Positions 18,877 through 28,025 of a DNA stretch of 64,000 bases are shown piece after piece. The translations under genes were made by a program, and so were the position numbers. How positions within the stretch are numbered: position 1 is the stretch's first letter; each line of letters opens with the position of its first letter. The notes beneath the pieces are model-generated. The model was not told where the DNA came from. It made no database searches and worked only from the letters and a program-made list of their open reading frames with translations. The stretch is from the NCBI GenBank assembly GCA_024704765.1, contig JAKMXF010000354.1, positions 620,690-684,689 of the forward strand. Reading direction: 5' to 3'. This stretch comes from Oopsacas minuta. Its lineage: Eukaryota > Porifera > Hexactinellida > Lyssacinosida > Leucopsacidae.

Positions 18877-21777
18877 ATGAGTGACGAAGTCAAACAATGG
18901 CTAGAATCTATTGGTCTGCCCCAGTACGTGAACCACTTTCTAGAGAACGGATATGATGATATGGACAGCCTATGGGACCTGAACAGTGATGATTTGGATG
19001 CGATTGGTATCAAACTTCCTGGACACCGCAAGAAGATCCTAGCTCATGCTGCCAAGTTCTCCGCTGATGCACATGGGGAGTGGGGAACACAGAACAGTCA
19101 TGAGAACAGTCAAGATGGAGATAATGTTATAACATCTGTTCCTGACCCTCCCCAATCTGAAACTGAAACTGGACCCGGACCTGAAACAGGGACAGGGACA
19201 GGAACTGAAGAAGGTGATGACCTCAATGATGCTATCTGGAAGTTGGGTACACTCATGGGGGAACTATCAGAATTCACGGGAGAGACACCAGTAGTCACAG
19301 GGTTTTCTAACTCACAGATGCATAATAAAATGTCCAGTTCATCTGCAGGTCGTGCCTCTGTCTACACCACAGATACACTGGAGCAGAGCACTAGAGAAGA
19401 TGGGAACATCGATCTGGATGACTTGTTAGATGATCTCTACTCATTTAACCCAGCTGAAGAGCTGGAGAAGATAGAAAAGAATAGAGGGAATGTTGAAAAG
19501 GAGGCTTGCAATCTCAGGTACATTCCTCCGATTTCTCTCACCAGGAGTATGGACCCTGAACCTGTAACCTCTTCAGGATATATACGTACTCAAACAAACA
19601 TAAATCCTAGAAAATCTACATCTATGGATTTCCCGAAGGCTTTAGAATCAGGATCAGATGATTTAGACATAGTCCCCTCTTCCATAAGTCGATCAAGAAC
19701 CATCATCTGTTCGAACAAAGAAGTCAGTACAGACCCCACTCAAGTACTAGCCACACCTCCACATCTGAAACCTGAACAGGTTAAGATACGTCTGGAACAG
19801 TACAATTGTGAGTTACAACAGGACACAAATCTCAGTACTACTGAGAGAGAGCAACTTCTGAAAGAGGAGAAGATAAAAATAGCTCTTGAGAAAATGAAAG
19901 TAGCCAGCAAACAGAAGATAGTTATCAAAGCTTTTAACGAGGACATGAGTAGTAAGACAGTTGTAGTAGATGATGACATGCAGTCATGGTACGTGTCACA
20001 GATGTTAATCATGAAAAACCATACGACTGATTCTCCTAACTGGGGTCTAATTGAGTTTCTACCTGAGTTTTCTCTACAGCGTATGCTTGAAGATCATGAA
20101 ACTGTAGTGGATGCGTATCAAGCCTGGCCCAGAGAGACCCAAAATATGTTCATATTCAAGAATGATGAGTATAAATACGATTTATTTCACAGACCGTATG
20201 AATACTTTCCAGCTGAGTTGTGTCTCTCTAACGAACAGGCTAAGAACACGAAAGACCCTAGAACTGAGCGAGCTAGGAAGATGCTGATTAACGAGTACTT
20301 CTCTGAACAGGGACGTATCCCTGAATTGGAGGGTCACCTGTTTATTAAGGAAGGGAAGAAGCCATGGAAACGTTTATTCGTACTCTTGAGAGGTTCTGGT
20401 ATCTACTATTCAAACCGCGGGAAATCCAAACAATCGAAGCATTTGGTATCATTCTGCTCTCTCAATGACCATGACGTGTACATTGCTAATAATTATAAGA
20501 AGATAGCTTCAGCACCCAAGAATTATTGCTTCGTACTAAAGCCGCAAGCTAGACATCTGACAGTTGGATGGGGTGACATGAGATATTTCTGCGCGCCAAA
20601 TAAGAGATTGATGTTCTCCTGGATGGCTGGGATTAGGCTGGTGAAGCATGGAGGACCACAACTGAAGGAGAACTTTGTATCTATGCAGAACAAAGAATAC
20701 AAATTAGCTCAGATTGAGAAAGAGAGTGAAGATCAATTCCATGAGGGTACTAGTCCTCCTCAAACAGGGAAGTTAAACAGGGTGAGTTCCATGCCAGCTT
20801 CAGCTACAGCTCAGATCTCTATAACAGAGCCAAAGAGACAACTCACGTACACTTCATCTCAGCCTCATGAGCCCAAAGCGCCAGTACCGTATAATCAGAC
20901 TAGTCGGAGGATATCTATAATGAGTCCAACTGAGACTCCTACTCCTACTCCTGCCGGAGAGATGCCATCTATTACATTACAGCACCCAGGAGCATTCCCA
21001 CTCCCCATACCAGCTACACAGTTACCTTTACAACCACCAGGTAACGACAGTATACAGATTACTCCTCATAAGTCTACCCTTCCTCTTCCTCCTCCTGTCG
21101 CTGGTATCCAACCCCCTCCTCCACTCATAAACCAGAGACCTATTGCCCCTAAACCTTCCAAAAAGCCACTCTTCATTCCCAGGTCAGAACAGGAATCTAA
21201 ATATAACCCAAACTCTCCCATGATGCCACGGAAGAATACTAATATAGTCCCTCCGCAAACCGGAAATATGCTATATCCTATTCCAAACATTCCTGAAAAG
21301 AAAAGAATATCTTCTCCAATTCAGCCTCAATTAATCTCTCATCAAACGCCTAATTCACGTTCCGTACAGCACCACATTCCTCAGTTCATTCCTGTCTCTA
21401 ACGTAGCTCCTCCCACGAAATCAAGGCCAGGAGCGTCCCCCAACTTTCAAGACAAGACCTGGTTCCATGGTCCTATCCCAAGAGATGAGGCAGCTCGTCG
21501 TATTGCCTCAATGGGTAAAGAAGATGGTATATTCCTGGTGCGAGAGAGCACTACGTACAGAGGTAGCTATGTACTGACTATGCTATCCAATAACCAACTA
21601 AGGAATTTCCAAATTCAGAACCATGGAGATCTGAATAATCCTATGTATGGCATTGATGATGGTCCTCGCTTCATTTCAGTGGATGAAATGATACAACACT
21701 ATTCTTCCTTTGATGACAGATTGCCTTGTAAACTTACACATTGTTGTATCAAGCCTGATTTCTCCACCAAAGTCTAA
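18877..21777 (+). CDS. MRL-family (lamellipodin/RIAM-like) adaptor with added SAM and SH2 domains
   Basis: The 966-residue single-exon protein. SAM domain 1-65 (VKQWLESIGLPQYV, LPGHRKKIL). A predicted amphipathic talin-binding-like helix about 113-135 (LNDAIWKLGTLMGELSEFTG; compare the RIAM/lamellipodin pattern with LLGEMDLLTQ). Coiled coil about 300-345 ending IKIALEKMK, then RA domain about 345-440 and PH domain about 482-590 (WKRLFVLLRGSGIYYS), both in MRL arrangement. A long proline-rich region (about 690-855) follows, then an SH2 domain about 860-960 (WFHGPIPRDEAARR, GIFLVRES). MRL proteins link Ras/Rap and phosphoinositides to talin and actin. Known animal MRL proteins lack SAM and SH2; the related Grb7/10/14 group has SH2 but no SAM. 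Function as an integrin/actin adaptor that also reads phosphotyrosine is inference. Confidence 0.88.
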   Translation: MSDEVKQWLESIGLPQYVNHFLENGYDDMDSLWDLNSDDLDAIGIKLPGHRKKILAHAAKFSADAHGEWGTQNSHENSQDGDNVITSVPDPPQSETETGPGPETGTGTGTEEGDDLNDAIWKLGTLMGELSEFTGETPVVTGFSNSQMHNKMSSSSAGRASVYTTDTLEQSTREDGNIDLDDLLDDLYSFNPAEELEKIEKNRGNVEKEACNLRYIPPISLTRSMDPEPVTSSGYIRTQTNINPRKSTSMDFPKALESGSDDLDIVPSSISRSRTIICSNKEVSTDPTQVLATPPHLKPEQVKIRLEQYNCELQQDTNLSTTEREQLLKEEKIKIALEKMKVASKQKIVIKAFNEDMSSKTVVVDDDMQSWYVSQMLIMKNHTTDSPNWGLIEFLPEFSLQRMLEDHETVVDAYQAWPRETQNMFIFKNDEYKYDLFHRPYEYFPAELCLSNEQAKNTKDPRTERARKMLINEYFSEQGRIPELEGHLFIKEGKKPWKRLFVLLRGSGIYYSNRGKSKQSKHLVSFCSLNDHDVYIANNYKKIASAPKNYCFVLKPQARHLTVGWGDMRYFCAPNKRLMFSWMAGIRLVKHGGPQLKENFVSMQNKEYKLAQIEKESEDQFHEGTSPPQTGKLNRVSSMPASATAQISITEPKRQLTYTSSQPHEPKAPVPYNQTSRRISIMSPTETPTPTPAGEMPSITLQHPGAFPLPIPATQLPLQPPGNDSIQITPHKSTLPLPPPVAGIQPPPPLINQRPIAPKPSKKPLFIPRSEQESKYNPNSPMMPRKNTNIVPPQTGNMLYPIPNIPEKKRISSPIQPQLISHQTPNSRSVQHHIPQFIPVSNVAPPTKSRPGASPNFQDKTWFHGPIPRDEAARRIASMGKEDGIFLVRESTTYRGSYVLTMLSNNQLRNFQIQNHGDLNNPMYGIDDGPRFISVDEMIQHYSSFDDRLPCKLTHCCIKPDFSTKV

Positions 21778-22249
21778 CCGCTATTTCTAATAGGCCTGCT
21801 ATCTCTAGAAACTATTATATTTTGGTATCAGCATTTAACTTAATCCATAAACTATTAAACCCAGAATTTTAAACTTGATAATATCCCAATTCCCGTTTAA
21901 TGTGTAACATATAGTGTCAATGTATTCCTCTGTATAATAGTATTCCTGATGTGTATAGTATGTCTGTCAAGAATTATTTTATCCTATTTGATTGAAATTG
22001 TATTATTTTAATGTACGTGGGTATAGCATGTATTTGGTAGAATTTGCAGGTTGTATAATTATTCATTGTTCGACATACCAAATATAATTGAAACACTTCT
22101 AATAGAATTTACATGTGTGATAGTTTGGTTCTACAAAATCCGTGTAATTTATTGCAATTCGTTACAGTCGAAATCGGGGTTTTTGCCCCTAAACAGGCAC
22201 GAGAAAACGATTTCGACTGTATTCAATATAATCTAATCCTTAGTAAATT
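21778..22249. other. Intergenic, about 470 bp, with one short transposon-like hairpin
   Basis: AT-rich spacer before ANAPC10. Apart from the inverted-repeat element at 22163-22221 (listed separately) nothing is recognised. A 61-codon frame overlapping it is not called. Confidence 0.45.
22163..22221. mobile_element. Tc1/mariner-like miniature inverted-repeat element
   Basis: A perfect 14-bp inverted repeat TACAGTCGAAATCG ... CGATTTCGACTGTA encloses 31 bp. Removing the flanking TA dinucleotides leaves 12-bp termini beginning CAGT, the usual look of Tc1/mariner ends with TA target duplications. It lies 29 bp before the ANAPC10 ATG. No transposase is present. Confidence 0.6.
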
Positions 22250-22819
22250 ATGGACCAGAGCTATGTTGGTTTGAACTCTACTTTTGATTATCTTACCAAG
22301 GAGCCTGAGTCAATAATTGCAAATCGAGAGGTTAGTATGTTAGGCGTGTGGAGTGTGTCATCATGTAAATCTGGCTACGGTGTAAGAAATCTAAGAGATA
22401 ATTCATTGGAAACGTATTGGCAATCTGATGGAGTACAGCCTCATTGGGTAGCTGTAGAATACCCAAAGAAAACAAATATTCGAAAGATCGGTATTTACAT
22501 GGATTATCTTCAAGATGAGAGTTATACTCCAAGCAAAATAACTATACTTTCTGGGTACACATTTCTTGATTTAAAAGTTGAAACCGAGCTCGACCTGTAC
22601 GAGCCTAAAGGTTGGAGATTTGTAGAACTGTTTGATGAAGATCACAATTACATTCGTGCATTCATTTTACAGATTAAAATAACTAATAATCATCAGAGTG
22701 GTAGAGATACTCACCTCAGGCAGGTCAAGATATACGCACCTATTGCTGAGTCCAACGTACCTAAAGCTATAGGCGAGTTTACTGATCCTAACTACCTCAA
22801 GTACAACTATATTAAGTGA
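22250..22819 (+). CDS. ANAPC10: Anaphase-promoting complex subunit 10 (DOC domain)
   Basis: APC10/Doc1, the substrate-recognition co-subunit that, with CDC20 or CDH1, binds D-box degrons on the APC/C. The 189-residue product is one DOC/galactose-binding-like domain with the signature NSLETYWQSDGVQPHW (about 52-67), DESYTPSKI, ITNNHQSGRDTH and LRQVKIYAP. The length matches the human protein (185). The C-terminus ends in Ile-Lys instead of the Ile-Arg tail that docks into a TPR subunit (APC3/CDC27) in other species. Single exon; CCTTAG lies six bases before the ATG. Confidence 0.95.
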   Translation: MDQSYVGLNSTFDYLTKEPESIIANREVSMLGVWSVSSCKSGYGVRNLRDNSLETYWQSDGVQPHWVAVEYPKKTNIRKIGIYMDYLQDESYTPSKITILSGYTFLDLKVETELDLYEPKGWRFVELFDEDHNYIRAFILQIKITNNHQSGRDTHLRQVKIYAPIAESNVPKAIGEFTDPNYLKYNYIK

Positions 22820-23431
22820 ACTTTTGTAAATTTCTTCTGTGAATAAGTCACTTATAATATTCAGATTAGCATTTCTAATTTTAATTCATTATTATCTAAG
22901 GGTATATTAACAATTTCCGGGTGTATACAATGTAAAATTGCAAATTCCTGTGAATAATCGATATTATTAAATCTCCATTGTTGTCTGTTTGTTTATCCGT
23001 TGTCAAGGAAAGGATTTACGGTATGCAATTTTGAAATTGTCGGATGTATTTATCGTATTTATCAAGGAAGTAAATAGAATTCAATAAACTTCACAAAATA
23101 TATCGAACATGCTGAATGAATATGGTATTGTGAACAACATATTGTGAATATTTGTTACCTTTAGGTGCATAAAGTAAACAAATTTCTAAATTGAGGTAGA
23201 GTCATACTTTCAAGGAGTATACTGGTATACTCAAGTATGCTGAGTCTGAATATTGTAAACAATATCAATATTAGTTAATCTGCTCTGATACTAATTATAT
23301 AATCATTTATTGTAAATGATTTAATTATCGAAAAACAAATGAATTTAATTGAATTTATTGATTATATAAATTTATCAGAGCAATATGCTATAAAGTCTAC
23401 CTTAAGATATTGACGTAAACAATTAGATAAT
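22820..23431. other. Intergenic, about 610 bp, rich in short palindromes
   Basis: Promoter-side spacer of PPIE. It contains GAGTATAC-TG-GTATACTC (8-bp arms, around 23215), ATATTG-TAAA-CAATAT (around 23252) and the larger inverted-repeat element at 23281-23392 listed separately. No coding segment is supported. Confidence 0.45.
23281..23392. repeat. 112-bp inverted-repeat (MITE-like) element upstream of PPIE
   Basis: Ends TGCTCTGATA...TATATAATCA and TGATTATATA...TATCAGAGCA are inverted copies: 10 outer and 10 inner matching bases with 4-5 bases of mismatch between them. Inside is a second perfect hairpin, AATCATTTA-TTG-TAAATGATT. It ends 39 bp before the PPIE ATG. No clear target-site duplication. 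Confidence 0.55.
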
Positions 23432-25307
23432 ATGTCAAGTAATAAACGCATTTTATATGTGGGCGGACTATCTGAGGAGGTAGATGAGAAGGTGTTACAT
23501 GCCGCGTTTATACCCTTTGGAGATATAACAGATATCAATATACCAATGGACTATGCTACTCAGAAGCATAGGGGTTTCGCATTTGTAGAGCTTGAGTCAG
23601 CTGAAGACGCTCTCGCGGCAATTGACAACATGGATGAAGCTGAGCTGTTTGGACGAACTCTCCATGTTAATTCTGCCAAACCGATGAAACTCAGAGAGAG
23701 TTCTATGAAAGCTCTTTGGACTGAAGACAGCTGGTTAAAGAAACATGCTGGCAAAGGACTAGATCCTGTAAGCTAGAGAATAGTGAAATAATATTTCTAT
23801 AATTTATTATATAATGTTATAACAGGTAGATGATACCGATAATATGGATATAAATGATTCTACTGCAGTAGACAGAAACCCTAAGAGCCAAGAATTACCA
23901 GTACTATATCTAGATATCAAGATAGGTCAGAAATCAATTGGTAGGATATTAGTACGTCTCAGGGCTGATATCACCCCCAGGACTGCAGAAAACTTCAGAG
24001 CTCTCTGCACTGGAGAGAAAGGGTTTGGATATAAGGGCTCCCATTTCCACAGAATCATACCACAGTTTATGTGTCAAGGAGGTGACTATGAGAAAGGAAA
24101 TGGGACAGGAGGGAAATCTATTTATGGGTCAAAATTCGCTGATGAGAATTTTGAGCTGAAACATTCTCAACCTGGAACTCTATCAATGGCTAATTCAGGA
24201 CAAAATTCTAACGGTTCTCAGTTCTTTATCACTCTAGACAGAACTGATTGGCTTGATGGGAAGCATGTGGTATTTGGGTTTGTAGAAGATGGTAAGTATG
24301 TGTAGTACATTTATTTGATTTGATTGTATATCCGTAATACGGTATATTAATATACTTCAATTCTTACCAGCTCTTATTATCGTTTATTTGAACAATTAAG
24401 TTAGCATACAAGCTTTTGAATTTATCATACAATCTATTTATTTGTAATTATCAAATTAGTTCATAATTTGTCTCTGCACATGTTTCCTAATATATTATTA
24501 GGGATATGACTGTACTGTTTGTGCTTGTGAGTGGGAGAGAGGGAAAAATTAATATTCATCTTCACTTGGATATGGAGCCTTGTTTTTGGGCGTTGATTTT
24601 AGCATACTCTGGGTGTTATGATCTAGTTTACACCCTGACAGGTTAATCGAGATTTTGTGAATATTTAATGAGATTAGTTTGCTTTGTCTGGCCATTTGTC
24701 CGTCGCATCATCAAACACCGTGTATTAATTAAGTTCAGATTCCATCTATTTAATCACAGATATTACCCATCAATGTGGCAATTATTTTTCTGTCTGGTAA
24801 TCATATTTATGGGATATTAGTAGGATAATATAGACTTGATGGATAAAATTAATAAACATGATAAATGAAGTGTTAAGACACCAAAATTTAGTAATCAAGA
24901 TGCTAACATATAACTATAACTATAACTATGGTGTTGCTACTTGTTAATAATTATTTAAATTCTGTGAAAATATATTACATACATACCAAGTTATTACCAA
25001 CCCTTTCTAGCTTTTTCCCTGTCAGAAAATCATGTCAAAACCTGTGATAATCAGGGATACAATATTTAATACAAATACTAATTTTGACTATTTTTGTGAG
25101 TGTTAAGGACACACGAATTATTTATCTTTCTGTCTACATATTTACCTGATAATGGATTTGCAAATTATCTCATAGTATAATGGAATCTGCCTCATTAATC
25201 CATACTTTTCTTTAGGACTGGAAGTTCTACAGGCAATGGAACAGTTAGGAAGTCAAAGTGGAAAGGTTGGGAGACCTGTAATTATCGAAGACTGCGGACA
25301 ATTATAG
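23432..25307 (+). CDS. PPIE: Peptidyl-prolyl isomerase E (RRM-cyclophilin), 3 exons
   Basis: Spliceosome-associated cyclophilin with an N-terminal RNA-recognition motif. Exons 23432-23767, 23826-24291 and 25216-25307 join in phase to 297 residues (human 301). The RRM (about 1-85) has RNP2 RILYVGGL and RNP1 [10 protein letters not shown], followed by the conserved linker [12 protein letters not shown]. The cyclophilin domain (about 135-297) has the active-site block [39 protein letters not shown] and [10 protein letters not shown], and ends VIIEDCGQL. Intron 1 is 58 bp and intron 2 is 924 bp, long for this window. Catalytic residues look intact. Confidence 0.93.
24292..25215 (+). other. Long (924 bp) intron 2 of PPIE
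   Basis: GT-AG intron, far longer than the usual 50-250 bp here. AT-rich; includes a small ATAACT triplet repeat (about 24908-24929). No snoRNA boxes or open frame of note were seen. Confidence 0.6.
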
Positions 25308-25614
25308 TATTATTAAGGTAACTCAGTTTAATACGTGGCTATCTACACATGATTTATTAATAAAATACCCTTTTATGATAGAAATTTAATAATAATCATA
25401 ATAATCATAATAATAATAATAATAATATTTAGCATACGTATATTAGTGCAGATGTATTTTGCTAAAGCTGCAAGACATCTCACATTAATTATTTAATAGT
25501 GTAAAACTCAGCAACTGGCTAGTTAGAAATAATATAACTCTTACATAATTCCTAATCTGACGAATTTAATTAAGTAAGATTGCCTCCTTTTTGATACGCA
25601 ATTATTCAATTCAT

Positions 25615-25645
<31 letters not shown>

Positions 25646-27686
25646 TATTTGTCTGAAATTCCCGCATTTTTTTTTCCAGAAATTTATTGTATAAATACTG
25701 TATTATTTTCAACAATAATCACGATAACTTCCCTTCTATTTCAATACAGTCAGGGTCACATATTATGAACCAAGTCGGCGCGTGGTCCCTATAAAATATT
25801 TCATAGCTTTTGCATCAAACTCAATTTGTTTAATAATTAACATGAAGCCTCTGTATTTTTAAAAATCCTTTGGTCCCATGGGGTTCACAGTAAGTCTGCT
25901 ATTTATCAAGCATCTCCAAAGCGTTTATAAAATAATATATCATCCAATCAGGCACCGAGAGTTCTAGCCAGGCATAAATATCCTTATTGATTGTGCTGAA
26001 TATACACAATACACAACTATGCAGTTTGTTTTTTAACAATTATTATTATTATTATTTCCAGTGAAATTCTAAATGTTAAAATTACACATAACCTGTTAAT
26101 GTGTATGGAGGATATTTAGATGTTTATTACATCCACCTTATGGCTACTAATATCTTATATAAATTGATTAAGAGTTGATTACTGGATTGTTTATCAAATC
26201 ATTTACCATTTGGTGACTCTACATTAATAATACGCAACAATTCTATCTTGATGGCTTAGTGATATGTCTGTATCTTGTGTAAATATTAAACTAACACCTC
26301 TACGGAATTTCAATTAATATCAACTTGATTATTCGGATAATATTACATAGCAGTAATACTAAGAAAATCCAGATAATGTATAGTGTATGTTTGCCAAATT
26401 CCCACTTTGCAATTATTTGATATTTTACATTAAACAGCTTAAACACCAAGCTAGCTGTAGAAAGGCCGATTTTAACTGTTGTCTCCCTTAGAGGCTATTA
26501 TAAATTAGGCACAATTTGAGCTCTGTATCTTGATAAGTAAATTCATTACTAACTGTATTTTCAAAATGTATAACTTGTCTTGTGATTCCATATACTTGAA
26601 AATACTCGGTTAATTAGAATAAACGTGTTGACCCGATTATCCGATGGTCTATTAAGCGGAGACTATTGTATTATTAATCATTATTTACGCTTCTTAATAA
26701 TTCACATTCTACGAGTATTTCTATGTATCTGCCATTAATAGGATCTAATTAACTATTTGTATTTTCATGATATTTGAATTACGGAATTATCTAATTTTCC
26801 TGCACCTAACTAGTACGTAATGTTTGTGCATATTTTAATTTCACATACCTCAAGTACATGCTTTTTTCGGGCAAGGACAATGACGAAGCACTGCTCATAA
26901 AGTGGCCAGCAGAGCAGGACAAATCAAACTGCACCTATGCTATACATCAGTGTGATAACACAAGGGATAAATATGTTTATTTATTTAGTGTTGAGTAAGA
27001 AGAAACAATGTGAGTAATATTCTAAACAATTGTAAATTAGCTCTGATTTTGTAAATGGCAATTATTAGAAAAATTTCCTCGAAAAATTAAATCCTCAAAC
27101 GTTAATGAAGTTATTTTATATTGAATTATACGAAAATTACAGAATTTTTGAAATAATGAATTTTTATATTATAGAAGAGTAGTCGTCTCATTCTTCAATT
27201 TTTGATTCTGGTCTGTGATTTTCTATTTCTCTTAGCATTTTGGAAAGGTACCGCGCTAGTGTTAAATGCCTACCCTGTGATTTATAGATTTAATTCTCGA
27301 TTTCGATACTATCCACCTTACAAATATTTGAATTAAATTTTTCCAAGAACAATACTCACCTCGAGTTAATCAGGACAATTTCCGAAATTCCAATTCATTA
27401 TTAATATTAAATATATTTATTCATTGATCGAACTATGTTATCATTTCTATCCAGTAATTGTTAAATTTCGCTAGATGATCATTTGTTTAATTTACCTATT
27501 TTTTCCAATAGTTTTTAATTTAGAGACCTTGAAATGCAATTGTATAGTAATTGTTTCGATGCAATGCTTTTGCTGAGGCTAGTTTCATCGTACATTCAAT
27601 CATATCTACGTACTATTGGGCAGAATATATAAATATAAGAAAAATATTTACAAATTCATTACAAGAAACGAGAAAAAGAAGGAAAA
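25308..27686. other. Gene-poor 2.4-kb stretch with microsatellites
   Basis: No supported gene. It holds an AAT-type run (about 25387-25427) and an ATTT microsatellite of about eight units (about 25613-25647). A locally GC-richer 46-codon frame occurs at 26858-26998 (listed separately). The rest is AT-rich unique sequence by eye. Confidence 0.5.
26858..26998 (+). CDS. Possible small ORF or orphan exon, unknown
   Basis: ATG to TAA, 46 residues, with a balanced composition (ALLIKWPAEQDKSNCTYAIH in the middle) and GC content clearly above its surroundings. No family is recognised. It may be an exon fragment, a small protein or a decayed gene. There is no clear splice partner. Confidence 0.2.
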   Translation: MLFSGKDNDEALLIKWPAEQDKSNCTYAIHQCDNTRDKYVYLFSVE

Positions 27687-28025
27687 ATGGCAAGCAACAT
27701 TACAGAAGAGGAAATAACACATATGGATATTAAGGATTTAAATAGAATATTGAAAATCCAAAATATCTCAAAAAATGAGAGGACAAAAATAAAAGGAATT
27801 CGGAGGAAGAATAAGATGAAGAAATATCGCCGGGACAGTCGTATCCGCACAGATCCAAAGAAGCTTCAGAAAGTAAAATTGCATCTGGAACAGGAACTAC
27901 TTGCCCTGGCGTATGAGGTAGTTGAATTGAGGGAATTAAAGGACTACTTCATCAGCAAACATGCGCGCCTCCCCGATCCTGATAACGATGAAGATGAATA
28001 CGGTGAGTTTGTGACTGTTGACTAA
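27687..28025 (+). CDS. Divergent small-Maf-like bZIP protein
   Basis: The 112-residue product aligns without gaps to the core of small Maf factors. The extended homology region ITEEEITHMDIKDLNRIL (about 5-22) corresponds to LTDEELVTMSVRELNQHL. A basic region about 36-55 and a zipper with leucines at 60, 67, 74, 81 and Phe88 follow. Maf proteins bind MARE sites as homodimers or with CNC factors. Here the basic region reads KMKKYRRDSRI where Maf has KNRGYAASCRV: the DNA-contact Asn is Met44 and the two alanines are arginines, while Tyr47 and Arg52 remain. Altered or lost site specificity is likely. Single exon, isolated between two gene-poor stretches. Confidence 0.7.
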   Translation: MASNITEEEITHMDIKDLNRILKIQNISKNERTKIKGIRRKNKMKKYRRDSRIRTDPKKLQKVKLHLEQELLALAYEVVELRELKDYFISKHARLPDPDNDEDEYGEFVTVD

